Assembly (NCBI GenBank): GCA_047971485.1
Contig: JBKDZR010000041.1
Coordinates: 1 to 64,000 of the forward strand
Length of the DNA stretch: 64,000 bases
Source: JBKDZR01 sp047971485
GTDB lineage: Bacteria; Pseudomonadota; Alphaproteobacteria; Rhodobacterales; Rhodobacteraceae
Direction of reading: 5' to 3'
The position numbers were made by a program, and so were the translations under genes. Below are positions 26,488 through 38,271 of this stretch, piece by piece. The notes beneath the pieces are model-generated. The model was not told the DNA's origin, made no database searches, and was given only the letters and a program-made list of their open reading frames with translations. Each line of letters begins with the position of its first letter. Position 1 is the stretch's first letter.

Positions 26488-27384
26488 ATGATCGACAAGC
26501 TGGAAATGTTCATAGCGCTCGCCCAAGAGGAACATTTCGGTCGCGCCGCCGAAAGTCTGGGAGTCGCGCAGCCCACCTTGTCAGCCGGGATCAAGCAGCT
26601 TGAGGCGCAGTTGGGCGTTCAGCTTGTCTGGCGGGGATCGCGCTTTCTGGGCCTGACCCCCGAAGGGCAGCGCGTGCTGGTCTGGGCCCGCCAGATCGTC
26701 GGGGACACCCGCACCATGCGCGAAGAAATGCGCGCCGTCCGCAACGGCCTGTCCGGCACGATCCGGCTGGCGGTGATCCCGACGTCGCTGACCGTGGCCT
26801 CGGAGCTGACCTCGATGTTCAGCCGCGACAACCCGAACGTGAACTTTACCCTGTTCACCCGCAGTTCCATCGAAATCCTGAACATGATGGACAATCTGGA
26901 AGCGGACGCGGGCATTTCCTATCTCGATAACGAACCCATGGGTCGGGTGACGACGGTTCCCCTGTATAATGAGCACTACATGCTGGTCTGCGGGCCCGAG
27001 TCGCCCCTGTGGGACCGGACCGAAGTGGACTGGGCCGAGATTGATCCGGTCACCTTGTGCCTGCTGACCGCCGACATGCAGAACAGGCGGATCATCAACC
27101 AGAACTACAATCAGGCCGGCATCGACGCCAAACCGCGGATCGAATCGAATTCCACCGTCGTCCTGATGGCCCATGTCGAAAGCGGCTGGTCGACCATCCT
27201 GCCCACCCAGTTGGCCCAGTTCCTGGCCCGGGGCCGTGCGGTGCGCACGATCCCGATCCGGCAACAGTACCGCAACTATTCCGTCGGACTGATCGCACCG
27301 TACCGCAAACCCCATACCCCGGTTCTGGGTGCGCTGATCTCCCAGGCCCGCAAACTGGCCGAGCCACGGGTCATTGCCGCTTGA
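26488..27384 (+). CDS. LysR-family regulator of formate dehydrogenase
   Basis: A 298-residue LysR-type regulator. The winged helix-turn-helix is at the N-terminus (MIDKLEMFIALAQEEHFGRA, then LGVAQPTLSAGIKQLEAQLG). The C-terminal effector domain begins near SGTIRLAVIPTS. I chose the ATG at 26488, which gives the usual LysR N-terminus; the frame is open for 31 more codons upstream. It lies 91 bp before fdsG on the same strand, the position of the FdsR activator in other fds loci. Inducer presumed formate-related. Confidence 0.88.
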   Translation: MIDKLEMFIALAQEEHFGRAAESLGVAQPTLSAGIKQLEAQLGVQLVWRGSRFLGLTPEGQRVLVWARQIVGDTRTMREEMRAVRNGLSGTIRLAVIPTSLTVASELTSMFSRDNPNVNFTLFTRSSIEILNMMDNLEADAGISYLDNEPMGRVTTVPLYNEHYMLVCGPESPLWDRTEVDWAEIDPVTLCLLTADMQNRRIINQNYNQAGIDAKPRIESNSTVVLMAHVESGWSTILPTQLAQFLARGRAVRTIPIRQQYRNYSVGLIAPYRKPHTPVLGALISQARKLAEPRVIAA

Positions 27385-27475
27385 TAGAAAAATCAAATCG
27401 CATCACGGGATACGACTATTGATCGCCAATGGGTTAAGGCTGCATTCTTGGGCGGAATGAAAACCCGAGGACACC

Positions 27476-27945
27476 ATGTCGCCCAGCCAGACGCTGCCGC
27501 CAGAGCGCATAGACGAAATCATCAACGCCCATCTGCACCTTGAGGGGCCGTTGCTGCCCATTTTCCATGCTTTCCAGGAAGAATTCGGCTTTGTGCCCGA
27601 GGCGGCCCTGGGCCGAATCGCCGACGCGCTGAACCTGACCAAAGCCGAGGTGCACGGGGTGATGTCGTTCTATCACGACTTCCGCAAAGCCCCTGCAGGC
27701 CAACATGTGATCAAGATCTGCCGGGCCGAGGCCTGCCAGTCCATGGGATCCGAGGCCATCGCCGCGCGGGTTCTGGACAAGGTCGGACTGGACTGGCACG
27801 CCACCACCCCCAACGGCAAGGTGACGATTGAACCCATCTATTGCCTGGGCCTGTGCGCCTGTGCCCCTGCCGCGATGATTGACGACAAGGTGGTTGGTCG
27901 GGTCGATGAAGCCCGCCTTGAGGCGCTGATCGCGGAGGCCCGCTC

Positions 27946-27949
<4 letters not shown>
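27476..27949 (+). CDS. fdsG: NAD-dependent formate dehydrogenase gamma subunit
   Basis: A 157-residue NuoE-like subunit carrying one [2Fe-2S] cluster; the four cysteines are in CRAEACQSMG and CLGLCACAP. In the soluble FdsABG complex it sits beside the NADH-oxidising FdsB. It starts 6 bp after an AGGAC ribosome site and overlaps fdsB by 4 bp. First structural gene of fdsGBA-fdhD-fdsD. Confidence 0.94.
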
Positions 27950-29474
<1,525 letters not shown>

Positions 29475-29478
<4 letters not shown>

Positions 29479-32399
29479 AGGATTTCATCATCCCCAGCGA
29501 TCGCGACATGGGCACACCCGCGTCGAAATCGACCACGCTTGTCACCCTGACCATCGACGGCTTTCCCGTGACAGTACCCGAGGGCACCTCGGTCATGCGG
29601 GCGGCGGCCGAAGCCGGGCTGGATATCCCGAAACTTTGCGCCTCGGACAACCTTGAGGCCTTCGGCTCCTGCCGCCTGTGTGTGGTCGAGATCGAGGGCC
29701 GCCGTGGCACCCCGGCCTCGTGCACGACCCCGGTGGCGCCGGGCATGGCCGTTCACACCCAGTCGAAGAAGGTCAAGCAGATCCGCAAGGGCGTGATGGA
29801 GTTGTATATCTCCGACCACCCGCTGGATTGCCTGACCTGTTCGGCCAATGGCGATTGCGAATTGCAGGACATGGCCGGTGCGGTCGGTCTGCGCGACATG
29901 CGCTATCAGACCGGGCAGAACCACTATGATCCGTCCGGTAAGGGTGCCCTGGCCATGGGCGATATCCGGGCCCGCGCCCCGGAAGGGGACATGGGCAACC
30001 CGCTCTATATCCCCAAGGATGATTCCAACCCGTATTTCAGCTATGATCCGGCGAAATGCATCGTCTGCAACCGCTGCGTGCGGGCCTGCGAAGAGGTGCA
30101 GGGCACCTTCGCGCTGACCATCTCGGGGCGGGGCTTTGACAGCCGGATTTCGGCCGGGGCGGCGGATGACACCTTCCTGTCCTCGGATTGCGTCAGCTGC
30201 GGGGCCTGTGTTCAGGCCTGCCCGACGGCAACCCTGCAGGAAAAATCCGTGGCCGAGCTGGGCACGCCGGAACGATCCGTCATCACCACCTGCGCCTATT
30301 GCGGTGTGGGCTGTTCGTTCAAGGCCGAACTGAACGGCGACGAACTGGTCCGCATGACCCCCTACAAGCACGGCGAGGCCAACCGCGGCCACAGCTGTGT
30401 GAAGGGCCGTTTCGCCTATGGCTACACCAACCATGCCGACCGGATCCTGAAACCCATGATCCGCGACAGCATCGAGGAACCGTGGAAAGAGGTCAGCTGG
30501 GAAGAGGCCCTGGGCTTCGCCGCCAGCCGGATGCGCGGCATTCAGGAGAAGTTTGGCCAGAAATCCATCGGGGTGATCACCTCATCGCGCTGCACCAATG
30601 AGGAAACCTTTCTGGTGCAAAAACTGACCCGCGCGGTGTTTGGCAACAACAACACCGATACCTGTGCCCGGGTCTGCCACTCGCCCACCGGCTATGGGCT
30701 GGGCCAGACCTATGGTACCTCGGCCGGGACGCAGAACTTCGACAGTGTCGAACAGACCGATGTGGTGATGATCATCGGCGCCAACCCGACCGATGGCCAC
30801 CCGGTCTTTGCCAGCCGCCTGAAGAAACGCCTGCGCGCCGGGGCCCGGCTGATCGTCGTTGATCCGCGCCGCATCGACATGGTGAAATCCGCCCATATCA
30901 AGGCCGATCAACACCTGCAGCTGCGACCGGGCACCAATGTCGCCGTGGTCACAGCGCTGGCCCATGTGATCGTGACCGAAGGGCTGTATGACGAGCGCTT
31001 CATCCACGAGCGCTGCGACTGGAACGAATTCAAGGAATACATGGAATTCGTCTCGGATGCGCGTCACAGCCCCGAAGCCACGGCAATGCTGACCGGTGTG
31101 GATCCCCAGACCCTGCGCGAAGCCGCCCGGCTTTATGCCACTGGCGGCAATGGGTCTATCTACTACGGGCTGGGCGTGACCGAGCACAGCCAGGGCTCAA
31201 CCACCGTTATCGGCGTCGCCAACCTGGCGATGATGACCGGCAATATCGGCCGCGAGGGTGTGGGCGTGAACCCGCTGCGCGGGCAGAACAACGTGCAGGG
31301 CTCTTGCGATATGGGGTCCTTCCCCCATGAGCTGCCGGGCTATCGCCATGTGAAACTGCCCGAGGTGCGCAAGATCTTTGAAGATGCCTGGGGTGTGGCC
31401 ATCGACCCGGAACCGGGCCTGCGCATTCCCAACATGCTGGATGCCGCTGTCGCCGGGACCTTCAAGGGCCTCTACTGTCAGGGCGAGGACATCCTGCAAT
31501 CGGATCCCGACACCAAGCACGTGGCCGCCGGCCTGGCCGCCATGGATTGCGTGATCGTCCATGACCTGTTCCTGAACGAGACCGCGAACTACGCCCATGT
31601 GTTCCTGCCCGGGTCCAGCTTCCTGGAAAAGGAGGGTACCTTCACCAATGCCGAGCGTCGGATCAACCGCGTGCGCAAGGTGATGCAGCCGAAGAATGGC
31701 TATGAGGATTGGGAAGTCACCCAGATGCTGGCCAATGCCATGGGCGCGGATTGGCACTATACCCATCCCTCGCAGATCATGGACGAAATCGCAGCAACCA
31801 CGCCCAGCTTCGCCAGTGTGAACTATGAGTACCTCGAAACCCACGGGTCCGTGCAATGGCCCTGCAACGAGGCCAACCCCGAGGGCACACCCCTGATGCA
31901 TGTGGACGGGTTCGTGCGCGGCAAGGGGCGGTTCATCGTCACCGAGTATGTGGCCACCGATGAGAAAACCGGCCCGCGCTTCCCGCTGCTGCTGACAACG
32001 GGGCGGATCCTGTCGCAATATAATGTCGGCGCCCAGACCCGGCGTACCGAGAACAGCGCCTGGCACCCCGAGGATGTTCTGGAAATCCACCCCCATGACG
32101 CGGAAACCCGCGGCATTCAGGATGGGGCTTGGGTCCGGTTGGTGTCGCGCTCGGGGGAAACCGCGCTGCGGGCCAAGGTCAGCGAACGGATGTCGCCGGG
32201 GGTGGTCTATACGACCTTCCACCACCCCGACACCCAGGCCAATGTCATCACCACCGATTTCTCGGACTGGGCGACCAACTGCCCGGAATACAAGGTGACG
32301 GCCGTTCAGGTCAGCCCGTCCAACGGGCCCAGCGACTGGCAGGAAGAATACAACGCCCAGGCCAACCAGTCGCGGCGCATCCTGCCGGCGGCCGAATGA
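29475..32399 (+). CDS. fdsA: NAD-dependent formate dehydrogenase alpha subunit (molybdenum/tungsten)
   Basis: A 974-residue catalytic subunit oxidising formate to CO2. N-terminal order: [2Fe-2S] ferredoxin-like domain (GSCRLCVVEIEG), NuoG-type H/C motif DHPLDCLTCSANGDCELQ, two 4Fe-4S ferredoxin motifs (CIVCNRCVRACE, CVSCGACVQACP), then the molybdopterin domain with its own cluster CAYCGVGC. The metal-ligand cysteine is in ARVCHSPTGYGL, at about residue 401. The ATG at 29475 overlaps the fdsB stop. It makes NADH from formate released in one-carbon and O-demethylation metabolism. Confidence 0.96.
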
Positions 32400-33223
32400 C
32401 CAAGGCGCCGTCCGCGTCTGTCGACGTGCCCAGCCTGTCGGCCCATGCCGGCGGGCTGCGCACCGTCACGCGGACCCTGCCGACGGAAACGCCGGTGGCC
32501 ATCGTCTATAACGGATCCACCCAGGCGGTGATGATGGCCACCCCCGCCGATCTTGAGGACTTCGCCATCGGCTTTGGCCTGAGCGAGGGCATCATCCGAA
32601 CACCTGCCGAGATCGAGGACCTGCGGATCCTTTTTCACGACAGGGGTGCCGAGGCGCAGATGTGGCTGGCCAAGGACCGGGCCGAGGCCCTGACCCGCCG
32701 TCGCCGCGCCATGGCCGGGCCGGTGGGCTGCGGTCTGTGCGGTATCGACAGCCTGGAAGAGGCAATCCGCCCCGCCCGGCAGGTCATGGACGGGATTGCG
32801 CTGGATCCGGCCCATATCTCCGGGGCTGTGGACGCCATGTCCCGGCGTCAGACCCTGCAACACCGCACCCATGCCACCCATGCCGCCGGCTTCTTCACCC
32901 CGGCCACCGGGCTGGTTACCCTGCGTGAGGATGTCGGCCGGCACAACGCCCTGGACAAGCTGATCGGCGCCCTGGCCCGCGACGGGATTGACGGGGCCAC
33001 CGGCGCGGTGGTCATCACCAGCCGCGTTTCCGTCGAAATGGTGCAGAAATGCGCCGTATCCGGGGCGGCGATCCTGATCGCCGTTTCCGCACCCACATCA
33101 TTGGCCCTTGCGACCGCCGAGGCCGCAGGCATCACCCTTGTCGCGCTGGTGCGTGGCGAGACTTTCGAAATATTCACGCATCCAAACAGGATCATCGGAG
33201 GGGCCCACGCCCATGTCGCATGA
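32396..33223 (+). CDS. fdhD: Formate dehydrogenase accessory sulfurtransferase FdhD (FdsC)
   Basis: A 275-residue chaperone that passes sulfur to the bis-MGD cofactor of formate dehydrogenase. The catalytic cysteine motif CGLCG is visible at about residues 116-120, with the family motifs FAIGFGLSEGII, REDVGRHNALDKLIG and SRVSVEMVQKCA. ATGA overlap with fdsA, and an 11-bp overlap with fdsD. Confidence 0.95.
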   Translation: MTKAPSASVDVPSLSAHAGGLRTVTRTLPTETPVAIVYNGSTQAVMMATPADLEDFAIGFGLSEGIIRTPAEIEDLRILFHDRGAEAQMWLAKDRAEALTRRRRAMAGPVGCGLCGIDSLEEAIRPARQVMDGIALDPAHISGAVDAMSRRQTLQHRTHATHAAGFFTPATGLVTLREDVGRHNALDKLIGALARDGIDGATGAVVITSRVSVEMVQKCAVSGAAILIAVSAPTSLALATAEAAGITLVALVRGETFEIFTHPNRIIGGAHAHVA

Positions 33224-33434
33224 CAAGCTTTTCTACATGGCCAATCAAATCGCCACGTTCTTCTCCAGCCAGCCCGGCGATGATCAGGCCAGCCGTATTG
33301 CTGACCACCTGAATGATTTCTGGGCCCCGGACATGCGCAAGCAACTGGCCGAGAAAATCGAAAAGACCGGGGGCGAAGGCCTGCATCCGCTGGCCCTGGA
33401 AGCCGCCAAAACCTACGTCAAGACCCCGGCCTGA
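33213..33434 (+). CDS. fdsD: Formate dehydrogenase delta subunit
   Basis: A 73-residue protein of the FdsD family (YMANQIATFFSSQPGD, IADHLNDFWAPDMRKQL, HPLALEAAKTYV). It is needed for activity of Fds-type formate dehydrogenases, probably in assembly. It completes the fds operon and is followed by a terminator. Confidence 0.93.
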   Translation: MSHDKLFYMANQIATFFSSQPGDDQASRIADHLNDFWAPDMRKQLAEKIEKTGGEGLHPLALEAAKTYVKTPA

Positions 33435-33472
33435 TCCCGGATCCGTCTCTCCCTGGCCATCTGGCCAACTAC

Positions 33473-33504
33473 GCGGACCGGTCATCCCATCGGTCCGCTT
33501 TTTT
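33473..33504 (+). terminator. Rho-independent terminator of the fds operon
   Basis: Stem GCGGACCG / CGGTCCGC with a 10-nt loop followed by TTTTTT, 38 bp after the fdsD stop. The rest of the gap to 33664 contains only an inverted repeat AGGTCA / TGACCT (33633-33663) directly before the DoxX gene. Confidence 0.82.
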
Positions 33505-33664
33505 ACGCACTCGGGGGCCCCCGGCGCCACAGGACACGCCCGCACACGCGGTTTTGTTCCGCGATGGTCGCAAACATCCTGTGCAACACTGCGCGGAACT
33601 TCGGCTTTCTCGGAACGGACTTGGTGCCTAAAAGGTCATCATCTCAAGTCTGAAAGGTGACCTG

Positions 33665-34054
33665 ATGAAAGCTCTTACGCGTTTCCAGCCCGGCCTTCTG
33701 TCCCTGCTGCGGGTCATGGCCGGACTTCTGATCCTGCAACACGGCACGGCCAAAGTGCTGAATTTCCCAACCAGCCCGCTGAATGACGTGCCCCTTAGCG
33801 CCCTGCCCGGGATCGCCGGCATTCTGGAGCTGATCTTCGGCGCACTGCTGGTCATTGGCCTCTACACCCGGATTTCGGCCTTCGTGCTGAGCGGCGTGAC
33901 CGCAGCCGCCTATTTCATCGCCCATACCCAGCAAGGGTTCTATCCGCTGCTGAACGGTGGGGAACTGGCCGCGCTGTACAGCTTTACCTTCCTGTTCATC
34001 GCCGCTGCCGGGGCCGGCCCGATTTCGCTGGACGCCGCACGCAAACAGGCCTGA
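33665..34054 (+). CDS. DoxX-family membrane protein
   Basis: A 129-residue protein with four membrane helices and the DoxX signature (LLRVMAGLLILQHGTAKVLN, GIAGILELIFGALLVIGLYTR, AAYFIAHTQQGFYPLLNGGE). DoxX-family proteins are linked to quinol or thiol redox chemistry, but no specific role can be given. It converges on hppD with only 3 bp between the stops. A short inverted repeat AGGTCA/TGACCT precedes it and may be an operator. Confidence 0.85.
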   Translation: MKALTRFQPGLLSLLRVMAGLLILQHGTAKVLNFPTSPLNDVPLSALPGIAGILELIFGALLVIGLYTRISAFVLSGVTAAAYFIAHTQQGFYPLLNGGELAALYSFTFLFIAAAGAGPISLDAARKQA

Positions 34055-34057
34055 TCC

Positions 34058-35173
34058 TCAGGCCCGTTCCGTCTGTGACCCGTCCGGGGCCAGAACCCCG
34101 CGCGCGATCTGATCCGCCTCGATCGATTCAAAGAGGGCGCGAAAGTTGCCCTCGCCGAAGCCATCATCGCCCTTGCGTTCTATGAACTCGAAGAAAATCG
34201 GCCCGATCATCGTTCTCGAAAAGATCTGCAACAGGATCCGGGTTTCGCCGCCGCCCAGCACCCCTTCGCCATCAATCAGGATGCCGTGGGTCTTCATCCG
34301 TCCAACCGGTTCGCTGTGGCCCGGCACCCGATCATGGCTGAGCGTGTAATAGGTGTCGGGCGGCGCCGGCATGAAGCGCACCCCGCGCGCGGCAATCGCA
34401 TCGGTGGCGTCATAGATGTTGCGCGCACCCACCGCGATATGCTGGATCCCTTCTCCCTTGTAGCGTTTGAGGTACTCGACAATCTGGCCCGTCTCGCCCC
34501 GATCCTCGTTGATCGGGATGCGGATCCGCCCACAGGGCGAGGTCAGCGCCCGGCTGTACAGCCCGGTGAACTTGCCCTTGATGTCGAAAAAGCGGATCTC
34601 GCGAAAGTTGAAGATCCGGCCATAAAAATCGAACCAGACATCCATGTTGCCCTTGTGGACATTATGGGTCAGGTGATCGAGATAGTAGAAACCAACCCCG
34701 CCGGGATGCGCATCCGCGATCCAGTCGAATTCGCGATTATAGGCGGACCGGTCGTAATAATCCTCGACAAGGTAGATCAGGCTGCCACCGATCCCGATGA
34801 TCGCGGGCACATCCATGGTCTTGCCCGGGCCGGTATATTCCTGCGCCCCGTTTTGCAGCGCATGGCGCAAGGCGTGGTCCGCATTCACCACCCGCCAGCC
34901 CATCGAGGGCGCCGAGGGGCCGTGTTCGGCGACGAATGCGCGGGCATGACTGCCCGGGGCATCATTCAGGATATAGGTGATATCGCCCTGCTGCCAAACC
35001 TCGATGGCCTTGGTCTTGTGGGTGGCGACATGGGTATAGCCCATGGCGGTGAACTGGGCGCGCAGCATGTCTGGCTCGGGGTGGGCAAATTCAACGAACT
35101 CGAACCCGTCGGTGCCGGCGGGATTTCCGGCGCTGATCGTGGCTTTCGGGGCATCATGAGGGAACGGTCCCAT
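34058..35173 (-). CDS. hppD: 4-hydroxyphenylpyruvate dioxygenase
   Basis: A 371-residue non-heme iron dioxygenase converting 4-hydroxyphenylpyruvate to homogentisate in tyrosine degradation. The three iron ligands are recognisable: His in YLDHLTHNVHKGNMDVWF, His in IQHIAVGARNIYD, and Glu in FFEFIERKGDDGFGEGN. I chose the ATG at 35173 because upstream codons lack family similarity. It is divergent from an Lrp/AsnC regulator. The QuiC-like protein at 6834-8726 has a related but distinct HPPD-like half. Confidence 0.93.
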   Translation of the reverse strand: MGPFPHDAPKATISAGNPAGTDGFEFVEFAHPEPDMLRAQFTAMGYTHVATHKTKAIEVWQQGDITYILNDAPGSHARAFVAEHGPSAPSMGWRVVNADHALRHALQNGAQEYTGPGKTMDVPAIIGIGGSLIYLVEDYYDRSAYNREFDWIADAHPGGVGFYYLDHLTHNVHKGNMDVWFDFYGRIFNFREIRFFDIKGKFTGLYSRALTSPCGRIRIPINEDRGETGQIVEYLKRYKGEGIQHIAVGARNIYDATDAIAARGVRFMPAPPDTYYTLSHDRVPGHSEPVGRMKTHGILIDGEGVLGGGETRILLQIFSRTMIGPIFFEFIERKGDDGFGEGNFRALFESIEADQIARGVLAPDGSQTERA

Positions 35174-35405
35174 AGCGGCATCCTTCCTGGAACATGCCCA
35201 CATGAAACCGGGCCCGGTCGGGGCCCTGGGGCATGCGTTTGCAAAAGGTCAGAACGTGCCGCCCGATGGCAAGGGCCCGCGATACGCCCTGATGGCTGGG
35301 ATCACTATCGCCCCAAAGCTGTGCAAAGTGCTTGCAGAATGCGCCGGGCACCGGCCTAATGCGCATGGATTTCGCACAAATCAGTCCTAGACGCGGGAAT
35401 CACGC

Positions 35406-35855
35406 ATGGACAGCTATGACATTGCCATTCTCAACGCATTGCAGCGCGATGGGGCCATGACCAATGCCGCCCTGGCCGAGGTCGTGCATCTGTCGGCCTC
35501 GCAATGTTCACGGCGGCGCACCGCGCTGGAGGCCGCCGGGGTGATCACCGGCTATGCGGCGCGGCTGGATCCGCGCAAGGCAGGGTTCGGGCTGCGGGCC
35601 ATCACCCGGGTCAACCTGCGCGCCCATGGCCAGGAAGATGCCTTTGCCGCCTTTCTCGCCGCGCAGGAGGCGGTGCTGACGGCGCATTCGGTCTCCGGCG
35701 ATGCGGATTACATCCTGGATATCCATGTCCGCGATCTGGATGCCTTTGCCGATTTCATCCACAATCACCTGCTGCCCCACCCGCAAGTGGCCCAGGTCCG
35801 GTCCGAGATTGTGCTGAAAACGCTGAAGGACAGGGCCGGGTTGCCCGTGGGATAG
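35406..35855 (+). CDS. Lrp/AsnC-family regulator
   Basis: A 149-residue protein with an N-terminal helix-turn-helix (DIAILNALQRDGAMTNAALAEV, SASQCSRRRTALEAAGVITG) and a C-terminal RAM ligand domain (VSGDADYILDIHVRDLDAF). It is divergent from hppD across about 230 bp, so it probably controls hppD in response to an aromatic amino acid. It is convergent with the TauE/SafE gene. Confidence 0.88.
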   Translation: MDSYDIAILNALQRDGAMTNAALAEVVHLSASQCSRRRTALEAAGVITGYAARLDPRKAGFGLRAITRVNLRAHGQEDAFAAFLAAQEAVLTAHSVSGDADYILDIHVRDLDAFADFIHNHLLPHPQVAQVRSEIVLKTLKDRAGLPVG

Positions 35856-35883
35856 CACGGGCCGGGGGCCAGGGCAGCGTAGG

Positions 35884-36708
35884 TCAACCGCCCTCGCCCG
35901 CCATCAGCCCCAGCGCCCCGGTCACCGCCAGCCGCAGGGCCAGCAGGATCAGGATGCCGCCCAGAACCTTCTGGAACAGCGCCTCGTTGATCCGCATCAG
36001 GATCTTGCGGCCCGCCATTGTGCCCAGAAACCCACTGAGGATCAGCAGCGCTGCAACCGGTAGCCATGGGGCAAAGGCAAACCCCAGCACCGCGAAAGCG
36101 ATCGTCTTCAGCAGATGCTGGATGGTCATCAGCGTCGCGTTGGTGCCGATAAAGGCCATCCGTTCAGCCCCCCGCGCGCGGGTAAAGCTGGCCACGAACG
36201 GCCCGGTGCCGCCGACGAACATGGTCAGCACACTGGAGGTCAGCCCAACCAATGCCGCCGAACGCCGAAACAGCGCCGACGGCTTGAAAACCACAGTCCA
36301 CAGGATGAACAGCCCAAGCGCCAGCTTCAGCGCCGGCCCGGGCAATTGCACCACCACCGATCCGCCAAGCACCACACCAACCACCGCCCCGATGGTAAAG
36401 GGCAGCAAAACCGCACGGTCAGCATGCCGAAAGAACAACGCAGCGCGCCCGGCATTGGACCCAAGCTGCACCACCCCATGCACCGGGATAATCGCCGGCG
36501 GCGGCAAAAGCGAGGCCAGAACCGCCAGCATGACAATCCCACCCCCCAGCCCGAAGGCCGCGGTCAGCATCGAGGTGCCAAAGCTCAGCGCTGTCAGAAA
36601 ACCAACGATGGGCCAGCCCAGGCCGGCATGCAGCTCCGCCAGAATCACGCGCGCCGCTGCCCCGGCCCGAAGCCTGCGAAAGGCATGGCTTGGGCCTGCT
36701 GTCTGCAC
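35884..36708 (-). CDS. TauE/SafE-family sulfite exporter-like permease
   Basis: A protein of about 274 residues with eight or so membrane helices and the two TauE repeats (FGTSMLTAAFGLGGGIVMLAV; GLTSSVLTMFVGGTGPFVAS). The family exports sulfite, sulfonates or other small anions. The start is uncertain: no early ATG exists, so a GTG (36708), a TTG two codons before it, or a later GTG (36648) must be used. No sulfur gene is adjacent. Confidence 0.82.
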   Translation of the reverse strand: MQTAGPSHAFRRLRAGAAARVILAELHAGLGWPIVGFLTALSFGTSMLTAAFGLGGGIVMLAVLASLLPPPAIIPVHGVVQLGSNAGRAALFFRHADRAVLLPFTIGAVVGVVLGGSVVVQLPGPALKLALGLFILWTVVFKPSALFRRSAALVGLTSSVLTMFVGGTGPFVASFTRARGAERMAFIGTNATLMTIQHLLKTIAFAVLGFAFAPWLPVAALLILSGFLGTMAGRKILMRINEALFQKVLGGILILLALRLAVTGALGLMAGEGG

Positions 36709-36767
36709 GCCCAAACCCCGCCCGTCTTCCTGCGGTCCGTCATCGCCCGCTTACACCGGCCGCCCTG

Positions 36768-37091
36768 TCAAAGACGAGGGCTCATCGGATCGGTGATCCG
36801 ATGGGCTTGCAGGCCGTCGGCCAGAGGGATGATTTCGATCCCCGAGACGATGCCAGCGGCGTTGAACGGATCGCCTTCGGCAAAGCGGCGGGCATCTTCG
36901 GCACTGGCTGCCTCAAGGATGCCGAAATTGCCGGTCGAGGCCCCGGCCCCATCGGTCGTGGCCGACCCGATCAGCACCGAGACCAGCCCCTTGCCCCCAG
37001 ATCCAACCCAATCCCGGTGGGCCGGGCGGTGGGCATCCCGGTCCGCATCCCGGCCCGGGTGGTGGACGCAGCGCATCAGGAAAAAGCCCAT
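36768..37091 (-). CDS. YciI-like (YCII) family protein in the ligAB operon
   Basis: A 107-residue ferredoxin-like-fold protein of the YCII family (FFLMRCVHHPGRDADRDAHR, STGNFGILEAASAEDARRFA, DPFNAAGIVSGIEIIPL). The conserved His-Asp pair of the family is present (HR..HRDW). YCII proteins are related to muconolactone isomerase and are often found in aromatic pathways without a proven reaction. Its ATG overlaps the ligB stop (TGATG), showing co-translation. It could act on a ring-cleavage product; this is inference. Confidence 0.78.
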   Translation of the reverse strand: MGFFLMRCVHHPGRDADRDAHRPAHRDWVGSGGKGLVSVLIGSATTDGAGASTGNFGILEAASAEDARRFAEGDPFNAAGIVSGIEIIPLADGLQAHRITDPMSPRL

Positions 37092-37930
37092 CACGCGTTC
37101 TCCAGCACGACCATGCCGGCGCCGGTCATCGAGGCAGGGCTGTGATAGTGCTTTTTGATCTGCTTGACCTTAGGGTTCATCGCCGCGCGCATGACCAGCC
37201 ACATGATCAACTCGGCGCCCTCGGATCCGAAGGTTTCGACATAATCCTCGCGGGTCATGTTGCGATAGGGCTCGGGATCGTTGCAGATCCCGTCCAGCCA
37301 GGCCAGATCGGCCTCCTGGTTCAGGAAACCGGCGCGCTTGCCCTGCAACTGATGCGACAGGCCACCAGTGCCCATGATCACCACCCGGTCATCGCCCGGC
37401 AGGCTTTCGATCGCCTCGCGCAGGACCAGCCCCATTTCCCAGCAGCGCTGGGGCGTCGGGATCGGGTACTGGATGGTGTTCACCCAGATCGGCAGCACCT
37501 TGACCGGCCAGGCCTCGGGGCGGCCGAAGAACAGTTCCATCGGGACCTGAAGGCCGTGGTCCACTTCGATCTCACGGCAGATCAGCGGATCGAAATGATG
37601 TTCCACCAGCTTGTCGGCAAAGTGCCAGGACAGATCCACCGCGCCCTCGAAATCGGGAATGTCGCGGGGGCCCCAGCCTTCATCGACGGGCTTGTAACGA
37701 TCAGCGACCCCAACGGCGAAGGTCGGCACCCGATCCAGGAAGAACGTGTTGCCATGATCGTTGAAGATCACCACCGCGATGTCGGGCTTGACCTCGCGCA
37801 TCCAGGCCTTGCCGTCCTCATACCCATCGAAAAACGGTTTCCAATCGGGCGTTTGCGTCAATCCTCGATCAAAGGCCACCCCGATCGAAGGCACATGGCT
37901 GGTCCCCAGACCGCCGACAATCTTGGCCAT
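37091..37930 (-). CDS. ligB: LigB-type extradiol dioxygenase, catalytic beta subunit (protocatechuate 4,5-dioxygenase type)
   Basis: A 279-residue class III extradiol dioxygenase subunit. The iron ligands can be read by analogy with Sphingobium LigAB: His12 in GTSHVP, His59 in FNDHGN, and the Glu in FGSEGAELIMWLVMRAAM. The catalytic base is probably the His in MGTGGLSHQLQG. With LigA it opens protocatechuate between C4 and C5; gallate is a possible alternative substrate. It overlaps ligA and the YciI-like gene by 1 bp each. Confidence 0.88.
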   Translation of the reverse strand: MAKIVGGLGTSHVPSIGVAFDRGLTQTPDWKPFFDGYEDGKAWMREVKPDIAVVIFNDHGNTFFLDRVPTFAVGVADRYKPVDEGWGPRDIPDFEGAVDLSWHFADKLVEHHFDPLICREIEVDHGLQVPMELFFGRPEAWPVKVLPIWVNTIQYPIPTPQRCWEMGLVLREAIESLPGDDRVVIMGTGGLSHQLQGKRAGFLNQEADLAWLDGICNDPEPYRNMTREDYVETFGSEGAELIMWLVMRAAMNPKVKQIKKHYHSPASMTGAGMVVLENA

Positions 37931-38271
37931 CAGTTTTTCCCCAGCCGTTGTTTCATGAAGAGATCATAGTCCATCCCGGCCTGCGCCGCGCCGATCTGGG
38001 TGATCGGGATCGGATCAATGGCCGAGATTTTCAGAATGAAAAACAGGTTGCCCCCGAGACGCACCATTTCATGCCAGTTGCGCGACAGGACGGCAGCCTT
38101 TTCCTCGGCGTTCAGACCATAGCTGTCCAGATAGGCCTCTTCGTCGGCCTTGAAGGCCTCGCGGTTGGCGGGAATGCCAAGCGCCATGGCCATCTTGTTG
38201 ATCCGATAGCCACGCAGGTTGCCAGCGCGGTCGAACAGGGGCGTGTCGGGTATCTCGGGTATCTCAGGCAT
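37930..38271 (-). CDS. ligA: LigA-type extradiol dioxygenase, alpha subunit
   Basis: A 113-residue helical alpha subunit of the protocatechuate 4,5-dioxygenase type (NKMAMALGIPANREAFKADE, YGLNAEEKAAVLSRNWHEMV, LGGNLFFILKISAID). It forms a lid over the LigB active site. It is directly upstream of ligB; its first codons overlap the end of the alpha/beta-hydrolase gene by 8 bp. Confidence 0.9.
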   Translation of the reverse strand: MPEIPEIPDTPLFDRAGNLRGYRINKMAMALGIPANREAFKADEEAYLDSYGLNAEEKAAVLSRNWHEMVRLGGNLFFILKISAIDPIPITQIGAAQAGMDYDLFMKQRLGKN